Source: Thiomicrorhabdus cannonii
GTDB taxonomy: Bacteria; Pseudomonadota; Gammaproteobacteria; Thiomicrospirales; Thiomicrospiraceae
Direction of reading: 5' to 3'
NCBI RefSeq assembly: GCF_013391695.1
Contig: NZ_JACBGH010000002.1
Coordinates: 1 to 64,000 of the forward strand
Length of the DNA stretch: 64,000 nucleotides
The position numbers and the translations under genes were made by a program. Within the stretch, counting starts at the first letter, position 1. Each line of letters starts with the position of its first letter. Shown here in pieces: positions 25,275-33,661 of this stretch. The notes beneath the pieces are model-generated. The model was not told the DNA's origin. It did no database searches and saw only the letters and a list, made by a program, of their open reading frames with translations.

Positions 25275-25963
25275 TCTTTTCTTACGCCGATAACAAGCAG
25301 ATACAAACAAAACGCCAACTCTGCCAGTAAAGGCACAACATACAAAGGTGCAATCATATCCGTCCACTCCGGCTGCACAAAACGCACCAAACTGCCCGTT
25401 AGATAAACCAACCCCGCCGCTGCCAGACCATACCCCAAAAGCGGAGGGAAACAGCCGGACCTGACGACCAAATACCCGAGAATCAAACAGGAAATGCCGA
25501 AGAAGAACAAACCTAAATCATAGCCGTGGCTATGTAACTGCAAGAACAATGAGGCTAATTGATTCAGATGTGCGTCGTCAAATCCGCCCAAGGTACCACC
25601 GGCATTCAAAATCAAACTTGCAGCATAATAATTGAGCAGGTTGACCCCTAATATCGCCGCCTGCATTAACCTGAACATCGCCGCCATCAGTGACAAAGTG
25701 GCGCTTACCGGTTTAAACAAAATATAAAACAAAACCGCAATGGCCACATCACATAACAACATGACCACATCGGCAGCAAAACCCAATCGAAACAAGGATG
25801 GTTCAGCAAGAATATTGCTCGCCGTCATAGCGGCATCGCCGCTGACAATAAGATGGGAACGGATAAATACTTCGCTGCCGATGCCGCAGACGATAATCAG
25901 CAAGTACAAAAGTCCGGCGACTCTTGCATATAAACGAGAAGGGATTTCGGGATTAACATTCAT
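25265..25963 (-). CDS. DUF4386 family membrane protein, C terminus altered by a MITE
   Basis: This 232-residue polytopic membrane protein shows the DUF4386 pattern: RLYARVAGLLYLLIIVCGIGSEVFIRSHLIVSGDA, several helices, and LHSHGYDLGLFFFGISCLILGYLVVRSGCFPPLLG. Its function is unknown. The ATG at 25963 follows AAGGAG. The last residues, EGM and the TAA stop, come from the terminal inverted repeat of the MITE-like element, so insertion occurred at or near the original 3' end. The loss is probably at most a few residues. It lies downstream of the 26026 gene, 62 bases apart. Confidence 0.85.
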   Translation of the reverse strand: MNVNPEIPSRLYARVAGLLYLLIIVCGIGSEVFIRSHLIVSGDAAMTASNILAEPSLFRLGFAADVVMLLCDVAIAVLFYILFKPVSATLSLMAAMFRLMQAAILGVNLLNYYAASLILNAGGTLGGFDDAHLNQLASLFLQLHSHGYDLGLFFFGISCLILGYLVVRSGCFPPLLGYGLAAAGLVYLTGSLVRFVQPEWTDMIAPLYVVPLLAELAFCLYLLVIGVRKEGM

Positions 25964-26025
25964 GCGTATTCTCCTTCTAGGTCGTACCTGCAAATCGAAA
26001 ACCGACAATCGCTAAGGGTTTCTCA

Positions 26026-26532
26026 TTAAGTGGTCTTGTCATAAAGTGGTTTGGTGGTTCGCCTAAAATCCCCACGCTTCCAGCGCCAGCCATAAAGCAC
26101 CAATAAACCGGCAAGATTGGAATACCACACCCACGGATTGCTCCAGGCAACGCCATCGTAAAACCAATCGGATAAAGGCCAGAAAATCTGCGTAGGGAAA
26201 AATTCCGCCGTATGGAACGGCATGTCCAACAAAATATGAAACGGCCATGCCAGCATCGGCACCGCCCACGATTTGCGCCAAAGTGCCACACCGCCAATCA
26301 CAATTAATGCCACTAGCAGGCTGTGAGAAACCGTGTAGTTGATGCTGACCCATTCAGGAATAACGGCTAATTCCGGCTTACCGAAATGAAAACCGTTGGC
26401 CAACACATGCGCCGGCAGCCATAAACCGAAAGAGACCAAATCGGGCAAGGCGCCAAACAGCACGGCGAACCAGAAGGTCCTGCGTCGCCCAAACAGTCCA
26501 CCGCCCCATAGCGCATGACTTAAGGTATCCAT
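26026..26532 (-). CDS. YdjM/DUF457-like membrane-bound metal-dependent hydrolase
   Basis: This 168-residue polytopic protein begins MDTLSHALWGGGLFGRR, followed by FGALPDLVSF, VSHSLLVALIVI and FHILLDMPFHTAEFFPTQIFWPLSD. The spaced His and Asp residues (SHALWG, LPDL, SHSL, HILLD) are the usual metal-ligand pattern of the family. The substrate is unknown. The ATG at 26532 is chosen by family alignment; an upstream ATG at 26568 is in frame. It belongs to a minus-strand run of small genes (26026-27887) with short spacings. Confidence 0.78.
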   Translation of the reverse strand: MDTLSHALWGGGLFGRRRTFWFAVLFGALPDLVSFGLWLPAHVLANGFHFGKPELAVIPEWVSINYTVSHSLLVALIVIGGVALWRKSWAVPMLAWPFHILLDMPFHTAEFFPTQIFWPLSDWFYDGVAWSNPWVWYSNLAGLLVLYGWRWKRGDFRRTTKPLYDKTT

Positions 26533-26586
26533 TGGTTTTACCTTTGCAGCGTCTGAACACGCTACCACCCCTCTCTTCGAGAGAGA

Positions 26587-26772
26587 TCAAGATGCGGGTT
26601 TAAGCCCGGTTTTTAGAATCACTGCTTGTGCGGCAATCACCTCTTTGCCGTTAAAGGTCACCGCCGGCGAGCCGTGCAGTTCATAGCCCTCGTTCAACAA
26701 TTTGGTGATGCGCTGGCAAAAGGTCTCGTCATCCGGACCGGTAATCAGTTTATAGGTCTGTTTTGCTTCCAT
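26587..26772 (-). CDS. DUF1737 domain small protein
   Basis: This 61-residue protein comprises a single DUF1737 domain: YKLITGPDDETFCQRITKLLNEGYELHGSPAVTFNGKEVIAAQAVIL. Such proteins are small, soluble and functionally unassigned. AAAGGAGG lies upstream of the ATG. Spacing to the SemiSWEET gene upstream is 23 bases, supporting co-transcription. Confidence 0.85.
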   Translation of the reverse strand: MEAKQTYKLITGPDDETFCQRITKLLNEGYELHGSPAVTFNGKEVIAAQAVILKTGLKPAS

Positions 26773-26795
26773 GATTTTCCTCCTTTAAAAAATTC

Positions 26796-27080
26796 TCAAG
26801 ACACCTTGGCAACACGCCAGACATGTTGCAACTTCATCAGCAAAATCGGGCTGGCGAACAACAAGGTCACGGTATTGGCAACAATGAGCGTGTTATCGCC
26901 GATCGTCCAGCCGTACAGCAGCCAAAAACCGACACCGGTGACGAACAGCGCGTACATCAGCAGCGAAATCGATTGGGTATCGCGGGTTTTCAGGGTCTTG
27001 ATCGCCTGCGGCAAAAATGAAAAGGTGGTTAAGGTGCCGGCGATATAACCGAGCACTTGCGGCTGCAACAACGACTCCAT
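26796..27080 (-). CDS. SemiSWEET-type sugar transporter
   Basis: This 94-residue protein forms one triple-helix bundle: helices at about 8-26, 36-57 and 62-85. The PQ motif lies in FSFLPQAIKTLKTRDTQSISLLMY, the hallmark of MtN3/saliva SemiSWEETs. Two copies dimerise to form a sugar-permeable pore in known members. The substrate here is unknown. It sits in a run of small minus-strand genes with no sugar-metabolism neighbour. Confidence 0.87.
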   Translation of the reverse strand: MESLLQPQVLGYIAGTLTTFSFLPQAIKTLKTRDTQSISLLMYALFVTGVGFWLLYGWTIGDNTLIVANTVTLLFASPILLMKLQHVWRVAKVS

Positions 27081-27104
27081 GGTACTTTCCCCAGATAATG
27101 ATGG

Positions 27105-27554
27105 TTAGCGTTTATTTTTGGTCAACCACTTGTCGAGCTGGTTGGCAAACGCCTGGCGGTCTTTCTGATTCAAGGCATCCGGCCCGCCCGTCTGAATGCC
27201 GCTGCTGCGCAAACTCTCCATGAAATCGCGCATATTCAACCGCGCCCGCACATTGCTTTCGGTATACAGTTCGCCGCGCGGATTCAAGGCCAAGGCTCCT
27301 TTGGCGATGATTTGCGCCGCCAACGGAATATCGGCGGTGACCACCAGATCGGTCAGATCGCAATGCGTCGCAATGAAGTCGTCGGCCACGTCAAAGCCGC
27401 CGCCCACCTGCCTGAAATCGATCAGCGGCGACGGCGGCACGCGCATGGCGTGATTCGCCACCAGCGTCAGCGGGGTTTTTGTACGCACCGCGGCCTTGAA
27501 CAGAATCTCCTTAATCACCGCCGGACAGGCATCGGCATCCACCCAGATTTTCAT
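27105..27554 (-). CDS. YaiI/YqxD family protein (UPF0178)
   Basis: This 149-residue cytoplasmic protein starts [18 protein letters not shown] and carries [32 protein letters not shown], the two conserved blocks of UPF0178. The acidic residues and overall pattern are compatible with a PIN-like nuclease fold, but activity is not established. The ATG at 27554 is chosen; the codon before it is an in-frame TTG. It lies 12 bases downstream of the guanidinium exporter gene. Confidence 0.9.
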   Translation of the reverse strand: MKIWVDADACPAVIKEILFKAAVRTKTPLTLVANHAMRVPPSPLIDFRQVGGGFDVADDFIATHCDLTDLVVTADIPLAAQIIAKGALALNPRGELYTESNVRARLNMRDFMESLRSSGIQTGGPDALNQKDRQAFANQLDKWLTKNKR

Positions 27555-27566
27555 CAATATCGCCCT

Positions 27567-27887
27567 CTAATCCACATGGCTCAGCTTGACGCCGATAATG
27601 CCGATTATAATCAAGGCCACACTGGTCAGACGCACCGCATCGGCCGGTTCGGAAAACAGTACAATCCCCAAAATCACCGTGCCGACCACGCCGATGCCCA
27701 CCCACACCGCATAGGCCGTGCCCACCGGCAGATATTTCATCGCCCAGCCCAGCAGCACCACGCTCAACACCATGCCGATCACCGTGAACACGCTCGGCCA
27801 CAATTTGGAAAAGCCGTCGGTATACTTGAGCCCGATCGCCCACGCCACCTCAAACAACCCCGCTAAAAACAATACCAACCACGTCAT
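27567..27887 (-). CDS. sugE: SugE/Gdx guanidinium exporter (SMR family)
   Basis: This 106-residue four-helix small multidrug resistance protein begins [32 protein letters not shown], with the essential Glu of helix 1, and contains [28 protein letters not shown]. These match E. coli Gdx (SugE), a proton-coupled guanidinium exporter working as an antiparallel dimer. The frame is open upstream to 28055, but the ATG at 27887 aligns with the family. I saw no ykkC-type guanidine riboswitch in the leader. A dispersed repeat lies about 80 bases upstream. Confidence 0.9.
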   Translation of the reverse strand: MTWLVLFLAGLFEVAWAIGLKYTDGFSKLWPSVFTVIGMVLSVVLLGWAMKYLPVGTAYAVWVGIGVVGTVILGIVLFSEPADAVRLTSVALIIIGIIGVKLSHVD

Positions 27888-27966
27888 TGCCCACCGCAAC
27901 CCTTCACCTGAAACAATCCGCCTATCATAGCAAAAAGCGCGTTTGTCACCAGCTGATTTGGCCCGT

Positions 27967-27985
27967 AACTCAACAGGCCGGGGTA
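27967..27985 (-). repeat. dispersed repeat, single copy with one extra C
   Basis: The minus strand reads TACCCCGGCCTGTTGAGTT, the core with CCCC instead of CCC. It lies between the divergent sugE and FKBP genes. Confidence 0.82.
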
Positions 27986-28053
27986 TTCGAGGTGCCCTTA
28001 TGTTGGTTGTATTTATGTTAAGATGCCGTTTTTCACTCAAAAGGACGACAGTC

Positions 28054-28674
28054 ATGTCTCAGAACTTTACCACTGCAGCCGAAATCGTCAGCTACAGCCT
28101 GGGCCGTCAGGTGGGCGATCAATTTGCCTCTGACCCGTTTGACGGCATTAATGCCGATGCCATTGCCGCCGGCGTCATAGACGCACTGGCCGGCAAACCC
28201 AGCCCGATCAGCCAGGACGCTTTGCAAAAGGCCTTCCAGGAAATCAACGACATCATGCAGGCCAAAGAAGCCGAAAAAGCCAAAAAAGCCGCTGAAGAAG
28301 GGGAAGCGTTTTTAGCCGAGAACGCTAAAAAAGAAGGCATTATCGTGACTGAGTCCGGTCTGCAATACGAAATTCTGGTGGAAGGCACTGGCGAAAAACC
28401 GCAAGTCGATTCGGTAGTTTCCACCCACTACCACGGCACCTTGATTGACGGCACCGTGTTCGACAGCTCGGTACAGCGTGGCCAACCGGCGCAATTTCCG
28501 GTCAACCGCGTGATCGGCGGCTGGACGGAAGCGCTGCAAATGATGCCGACCGGCTCCAAATGGCGCTTGTATATTCCGCACCATCTGGCTTACGGCCCGC
28601 AAGGTTCGGGCGGAAAAATCGCGCCTTATTCCGCGCTGATTTTCGACGTAGAACTGCTGGACATCGTTTCCTGA
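28054..28674 (+). CDS. fklB: FKBP-type peptidyl-prolyl isomerase, FklB-like
   Basis: This 206-residue protein has an N-terminal helical dimerisation domain ([19 protein letters not shown] through the charged helix [19 protein letters not shown], about 5-90). A C-terminal FKBP domain carries [57 protein letters not shown] and LIFDVELL. No signal peptide is seen, so it is FklB-like and cytoplasmic rather than a secreted Mip/FkpA. The ATG at 28054 follows AAAGGA. A terminator hairpin follows the stop. Confidence 0.92.
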   Translation: MSQNFTTAAEIVSYSLGRQVGDQFASDPFDGINADAIAAGVIDALAGKPSPISQDALQKAFQEINDIMQAKEAEKAKKAAEEGEAFLAENAKKEGIIVTESGLQYEILVEGTGEKPQVDSVVSTHYHGTLIDGTVFDSSVQRGQPAQFPVNRVIGGWTEALQMMPTGSKWRLYIPHHLAYGPQGSGGKIAPYSALIFDVELLDIVS

Positions 28675-28684
28675 GAAAAATCGC

Positions 28685-28711
28685 AGGCAGCGTTGCAACA
28701 ACGCTGCCTCT
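28685..28711 (+). terminator. terminator after fklB
   Basis: AGGCAGCGTTG-CAA-CAACGCTGCCT is a perfect 11-bp stem followed by pyrimidine-rich TCTCCTTCCTTTC. The T tract is interrupted, so strength is uncertain. The remaining 240 bases to rhlE hold no gene I can support. Confidence 0.65.
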
Positions 28712-28949
28712 CCTTCCTTTCGTCCTTATCCCAGTCTTGATTCTTATCTTGCCGCCCGCTTTTGATATTTTCATCAACATAAAAGTTGAATTTGCGGTAT
28801 GCTTGCTTCCCTTTTCCGTGTGCACTGCCATTTAAACTGCAACACCCGGTTCCGCGCTTGTTTTCTTTTTGTGCTCTTAGCCTTGGAAATCACGGGCGCA
28901 CCTCTTCGAGTCCGCTCGTCTTAACGCTAAAAAGAGATACAAACACATT

Positions 28950-30347
28950 ATGAATTTTGCCAAACTTGGCCTGAACGCCAAAATTGTTGATGCGGTGACC
29001 GCCGCCGGTTACACCACCCCCACCCCGATTCAAGCCCAAGCTATCCCTGCCATTCTGGAAGGCCACGACATCATGGCCGCCGCACAGACCGGCACCGGTA
29101 AAACCGCCGGCTTCACCCTGCCCATGCTCGAAAGACTCTCGCAAGGGCGCAAACCGCAAGCCAATCAGGCCAGGGCGTTGGTACTGACCCCCACCCGCGA
29201 ACTGGCGCTGCAGGTCAGCGAAAGTGTGGAAACCTACGGCAAACATCTGCCGTTGAAATCGACCGTGGTGTTCGGCGGGGTTAAAATCAACCCGCAAATG
29301 ATGCGCCTGCGCGGCGGGGTCGATATCCTGGTCGCCACACCGGGTCGCCTGCTTGATCTCTACCAGCAGAATGCGATCCGTTTCGACCATCTGGAGCTAC
29401 TGGTGCTTGATGAAGCCGACCGTATGCTCGACATGGGATTTATCCGCGATATCAAAAAGATTCTGACACTGCTGCCGCAAAAACGTCAGAATCTGCTGTT
29501 TTCGGCGACCTTCACCGACGAAATCCGCACGCTTGCCAAAGGGCTGGTGCACAATCCGGTGGAGATTTCGGTCACGCCCAAGAACTCCACTGCCGATACC
29601 ATCAAACAGTCGATTTACGAAGTCGATAAAAGTGCCAAAACCAAGCTGCTGATTCACCTTATCAAAACCCATAACTGGTATCAGGTATTGGTTTTCACCC
29701 GCACCAAACACGGCGCCAACCGTCTGGCGGAACAGCTTGCCAAACAAGGCATCAGCGCGGCCGCGATCCACGGCAATAAAAGTCAAAATGCGCGGATTCG
29801 CGCCCTAACCGACTTTAAAGCCAACAAGTTGCAAGTGCTGGTCGCCACCGATATCGCCGCGCGCGGTATCGACATCGACCAACTGCCGCACGTTATCAAC
29901 TTTGAGCTGCCGAATGTATCGGAGGATTACGTTCACCGTATCGGCCGTACCGGCCGTGCCGGCGCCAACGGCGAGGCGATTTCATTGGTGTGTGCCGAAG
30001 AGCACGCCGAACTGGTGGGCATTGAAAACTTGATTAACCAACTCCTGCCACGACAAACCGTTGGCGGTTTTGAACCGAGTACACCGGTACCGGCATCAAA
30101 ATTGGGTATTAAACCGAAAAAACCCAAAAAGCCGAAAAAGCCGAAAGAATTCAACGCCGCGCCTGACAATAACGTGCAGCCGGCCGGCAAAAAGCCTGCT
30201 CGCAGCCACGGCGATAAACCTCAATCCGCGCGTCAGGCTCATCCCAAACCTTCTCAAAAGGCTACAAAAGACGCTGCCACACAACCTGCCCGCAGACCAG
30301 CGCGCAAACCACGTGGCGGACATCACAACACTCCAAATAAGGCGTAA
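28950..30347 (+). CDS. rhlE: ATP-dependent RNA helicase RhlE
   Basis: This 465-residue DEAD-box helicase remodels RNA, in ribosome assembly or decay. It has the Q motif ([13 protein letters not shown]), motif [11 protein letters not shown] near residue 45, DEAD in [14 protein letters not shown] near 154, SAT in [10 protein letters not shown], and motif [12 protein letters not shown]. The C-terminal tail (about 390-465) is basic and low-complexity with [12 protein letters not shown], which probably adds RNA affinity. It is monocistronic. Confidence 0.94.
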   Translation: MNFAKLGLNAKIVDAVTAAGYTTPTPIQAQAIPAILEGHDIMAAAQTGTGKTAGFTLPMLERLSQGRKPQANQARALVLTPTRELALQVSESVETYGKHLPLKSTVVFGGVKINPQMMRLRGGVDILVATPGRLLDLYQQNAIRFDHLELLVLDEADRMLDMGFIRDIKKILTLLPQKRQNLLFSATFTDEIRTLAKGLVHNPVEISVTPKNSTADTIKQSIYEVDKSAKTKLLIHLIKTHNWYQVLVFTRTKHGANRLAEQLAKQGISAAAIHGNKSQNARIRALTDFKANKLQVLVATDIAARGIDIDQLPHVINFELPNVSEDYVHRIGRTGRAGANGEAISLVCAEEHAELVGIENLINQLLPRQTVGGFEPSTPVPASKLGIKPKKPKKPKKPKEFNAAPDNNVQPAGKKPARSHGDKPQSARQAHPKPSQKATKDAATQPARRPARKPRGGHHNTPNKA

Positions 30348-30408
30348 GAGCCGGCCATGAGCCTTGCAGACCTGAGCATATCGGGTCTGCTCGCACGCTG
30401 AAGGCAGC

Positions 30409-31065
30409 CTATTTCAAAAACGTAAAGATCTCTTCTTGCGGCAATCGTGACTTCGGTAAAGCCGCATTGAAGTCATCTTCGGCGCGATAGCCCAGCGCGA
30501 CGATGGCCACGGCCGCATAACCTTGCGCCGTCAGCCCAAATTCTGTATTGAGAACCTGCTTGTCAATGCCTTCAATCGGCACCGCATCGATGCCTAAAGC
30601 GCCCGCTCCCAGCAGGAGGGTGCCCATATTCAGATACACCTGCTTTTCCATCCACGACGGCGTATCGTTCCACTGCTTGCGGTGCAAATCCGCATAAAAG
30701 GCGCGTACTTTGCCGGCCATAAGTTTGTTTTCGGAGGCGGGAAAACGCCCATCCTTGTCCTCGTTATCGAGCAGATGTTGCAGATAAACGTCGCTCATCT
30801 CGGTTTTGACACAAAACAGAATCACATGCGACGCATTCAGAATTTTCGCTTCATTGGCACTGTAATTCCCCTGCGCACCTTTGGCCAAACGCTGTTTGCC
30901 TGCCGCTGTATCGGCGATAATAAAATGCCAGGGCTGAGAATTCACGCTTGATGGACTCAAACGCAATAACGCCTTGATCTGCTCAAATGTTTCGTCTGGA
31001 ATGCGTTTGCTAGCATCAAATTTCTTGGTGGCATAACGGCTTTTGGCAATTTCGGTGAGGTTCAC
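30409..31065 (-). CDS. nfsB: oxygen-insensitive NAD(P)H nitroreductase, NfsB-like
   Basis: This 218-residue FMN-dependent flavoprotein reduces nitroaromatics and quinones. Family elements include IAKSRYATKKFDASKRIPDE, LRLSPSSVNSQPWHFIIADT, VYLNMGTLLLGAGALGIDAVPIEGID and VAIVALGYRAEDDFNAALPKSRLP. These match NfsB from E. coli along the length. The GTG at 31065 is taken as the start, with AAAGGA close upstream. It is convergent with rhlE and downstream of nothing obviously related. Confidence 0.92.
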   Translation of the reverse strand: MNLTEIAKSRYATKKFDASKRIPDETFEQIKALLRLSPSSVNSQPWHFIIADTAAGKQRLAKGAQGNYSANEAKILNASHVILFCVKTEMSDVYLQHLLDNEDKDGRFPASENKLMAGKVRAFYADLHRKQWNDTPSWMEKQVYLNMGTLLLGAGALGIDAVPIEGIDKQVLNTEFGLTAQGYAAVAIVALGYRAEDDFNAALPKSRLPQEEIFTFLK

Positions 31066-31135
31066 ACATCCATCCTTTATCAGTCTTGATTGATATCGGC
31101 GTTATTTAAGCGCCGCCTTGAATACTAAAACAGGT

Positions 31136-33058
31136 TTATTTGCGTTGTTTTAAAGCGCTTTTCACTTTATACATCGCCTGGTCGGCAATGCGGATCAATT
31201 TTTGTACTTCATCCGCGTGTTGTGGATAGAAGCTAGTGCCGATACTGGCGGAAATATGTAGCAGGCGCTTTTCAATCTCAATCGGCATTTGTATCGCCTG
31301 TTGAAGTTTGTCAATCACACTCGGCAGGGTGTCGGCATCATCCAAATCCTTGATCACCACCAAAAATTCGTCGCCTGACAAGCGTCCCACCAAATCGTTT
31401 TCCCTCAAGGTCTGACGGATTCTTGCGGCGCTCTGTCTGAGCACTTCATCGCCAACCAAATGCCCGTAAGTATCATTGATGGGCTTAAACTCATTCAAGT
31501 CGATAAACAAAACGGCCAATTGTGTGTGATGACGTTTCGCATCGGCCAGCGCCTCCTTCAGTAAACTCATCACCAGAGCACGATTGGGCAGGCCGGTCAG
31601 TTCATCAAAATTTGCCGCCTGGTAAAGCTGCTCTTCCATGGCTTTTTCATGGGTAATATCGCGCGCCATGCAAATAACATGCGTGGCGTCTTTATCCACG
31701 GTTTCAATCGGCATATTGGCCCATTTACACAACAGCGTCTGTCCGTCTTTGCGAACATTGATATTTTCTGAATGGGTGATTTTTTTGCCTTTCCAGGCGG
31801 ACGACACCAAATCGTCAATATCTTTGGAATGCTCGCTGGGCACCAGAAGATCAAACACATTGCGCCCCAGGACGTCATCCGAAGCGTATTGAAAGATGTT
31901 TTCAGCCTCTTTGTTCCAGTTATGAATCCGACCGTTCTGATCGATTTCCAAGAGACTGATGGGGGCATTTAAAAAAAGCGTTTCAAACTGCTTTCTGCGA
32001 ACATTGGCGAGATGATACTGACGGTAAAAGATGGCCGCCAGCAACATGACCAGCAGCAAAATCCCAAGTGCCCAATAAAATTGCTGCTGCAACTTCTCAT
32101 AGGCGTACTTGTTATCGGGCTGATAAAGCATCCCCTGCGCATCAAACTGCTCCGGCAGCAATCCGAGTTGATGGTAAGTGTAGGCGATATGCTGCCAGCG
32201 TCCCGGGTTGATGTAACCGATTTCAACCAGTTCCGGCCTCATCAGCTCGTACATTTTTTGTGCTTCATAACGTAAATGCGCGGGGCTTTTGCGTTGGGTA
32301 TACTTGGACAGGATGAGTTCGACCATCTCGTCGGGATGCCGCATCGCGTATTTCCAGCCATCAAGGGAGGCCTGGCGGAAACGTGCCACCAGTTCAGGAT
32401 TGCGATCGAACAGAGTCTGGGTGGTAAACAGATTATCACCATAAAAGTCGATGCCGCTCATGCTCGGGCTGAACAGCGTATACTCAATGCCGTTGCTGTC
32501 AAAACCAAAAGTCTCGTCGGTACTGTAGACCGACATGCCTTTCACCCGGCCCTCCAGCAAGTCCTGCGTTTGCAGACTATGCGGCACCAGCTTGAGACGT
32601 TCTGTCTGGATTCCCTCGTTTTTAAAGTAGGCAAACAGCTCGGAGGAGTTCGGTTCGATCATCAACGCCTGACTGGCAAGTTGGTGGATATTAGAAATGC
32701 CGGAAGTCTTCAGAACGGCCAACGCCAACGGCGAATGCTGCATAATGGCAGCCAGTACCACAACCGGATCGCCGTGATAGGCATTGAGCATCAATTCGCT
32801 GGTACCCACCCCGAACTGCGCTTCGCCTGACAATACCGTCCGAATCGGATCCTTGCCGGCCTGCGCTTCGAGCAAGGTCACATCCAGTCCGGCATCACGA
32901 TAATACCCCTGTTCCAGCGCCGCATAGTACCCGGCAAACTGAAATTGATGATGCCATTTGAGCTGTAGCTTGACGGGGGTCAACTCGGCCGATGCCGCGG
33001 ATGCGTAACTACCCAGCAAGCAGCCTATGAATAGAACCCACCGTTTAACGCGTCCCAT
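31136..33058 (-). CDS. periplasmic NMT1/THI5-like sensor with PAS and GGDEF domains
   Basis: This 640-residue membrane-bound diguanylate cyclase has a signal peptide (about 1-25) and an NMT1/THI5-type solute-binding domain (about 27-300, with LKWHHQFQFAGYYAALEQGYY). One TM helix (about 325-345, WALGILLLVMLLAAIF), a PAS domain (about 355-465) and a GGDEF domain follow. The active-site loop is SGDEF (GRLSGDEFLVV), a variant that can be active. RxxD lies five residues before it, so product inhibition by c-di-GMP is likely. NMT1-type domains bind pyrimidine-like ligands in known cases. Its ATG at 33058 lies inside the end of the deaminase gene, so the two are coupled. Confidence 0.9.
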   Translation of the reverse strand: MGRVKRWVLFIGCLLGSYASAASAELTPVKLQLKWHHQFQFAGYYAALEQGYYRDAGLDVTLLEAQAGKDPIRTVLSGEAQFGVGTSELMLNAYHGDPVVVLAAIMQHSPLALAVLKTSGISNIHQLASQALMIEPNSSELFAYFKNEGIQTERLKLVPHSLQTQDLLEGRVKGMSVYSTDETFGFDSNGIEYTLFSPSMSGIDFYGDNLFTTQTLFDRNPELVARFRQASLDGWKYAMRHPDEMVELILSKYTQRKSPAHLRYEAQKMYELMRPELVEIGYINPGRWQHIAYTYHQLGLLPEQFDAQGMLYQPDNKYAYEKLQQQFYWALGILLLVMLLAAIFYRQYHLANVRRKQFETLFLNAPISLLEIDQNGRIHNWNKEAENIFQYASDDVLGRNVFDLLVPSEHSKDIDDLVSSAWKGKKITHSENINVRKDGQTLLCKWANMPIETVDKDATHVICMARDITHEKAMEEQLYQAANFDELTGLPNRALVMSLLKEALADAKRHHTQLAVLFIDLNEFKPINDTYGHLVGDEVLRQSAARIRQTLRENDLVGRLSGDEFLVVIKDLDDADTLPSVIDKLQQAIQMPIEIEKRLLHISASIGTSFYPQHADEVQKLIRIADQAMYKVKSALKQRK

Positions 33059-33542
33059 GACAACCGCACCCCTCTGCCCCCTCCTGTCGGCACGTTTCGT
33101 CACATTCACCAATATCTTCATTCCAAATATCCGGGCGCTGTGCGATGAAACGCGCCATCAAGTCGATGCAGCACGAATCATTGAGTTCAATCACCTTGAC
33201 CCCCGCATCGCGCAACCACTGCAAATGGCCGGCAAAATTGGTCGATTCACCGATCACCACGGTACCGATATTGAACTGACGAATCAAACCGGAGCAATAC
33301 CAGCAAGGCGCCAGGGTTGTCACCAGAATCTTATCGCGGTAACTCTTTTGACGACCGGCCTTGCGAAAGGCATCCGTTTCACCATGAATGGATGGGTCGT
33401 CTTCCTGTACGCGCCGGTTACGGCCCACGCTCAACAGCTTACCCTCGGCATCAAATAAGGCCGCACCCACCGGCACGCCGCCTTCATCAAATCCCATCTG
33501 AGCCTGTTGCAAGGCGGGTTCCAGTAAACGTGAAAAGTCCAT
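33045..33542 (-). CDS. Fcy1-like cytosine/nucleoside deaminase
   Basis: This 165-residue zinc deaminase closely resembles yeast cytosine deaminase: GYxEGGVPxG is matched by GFDEGGVPVGAALF, the catalytic HGE is in SIHGETDAF, and the zinc cysteines are in TTLAPCWYCSG. The tail DLMARFIAQRPDIWNEDIGE parallels the yeast C terminus. A bacterial-specific extension, ECDETCRQEGAEGCGCHGTR, adds four cysteines and a histidine. It likely deaminates cytosine or a related pyrimidine. Its last 14 bases overlap the start of the NMT1-PAS-GGDEF gene. Upstream 118 bases separate it from the AEC transporter. Confidence 0.87.
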   Translation of the reverse strand: MDFSRLLEPALQQAQMGFDEGGVPVGAALFDAEGKLLSVGRNRRVQEDDPSIHGETDAFRKAGRQKSYRDKILVTTLAPCWYCSGLIRQFNIGTVVIGESTNFAGHLQWLRDAGVKVIELNDSCCIDLMARFIAQRPDIWNEDIGECDETCRQEGAEGCGCHGTR

Positions 33543-33661
33543 TATTGATGCTCCATCAAGCAGTTACCCAAAAAGCGTAGCAAATCCCGCTATCTTACCG
33601 TATTAACATGGCCCTGAAAAATAATTGGCAACAGACACCTATCACCTATGACAAGGAGCAC

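Noticed and set aside
27888-28053. Guanidine riboswitch upstream of sugE
   Set aside because: No ykkC, mini-ykkC or guanidine-III signature could be found in the leader.
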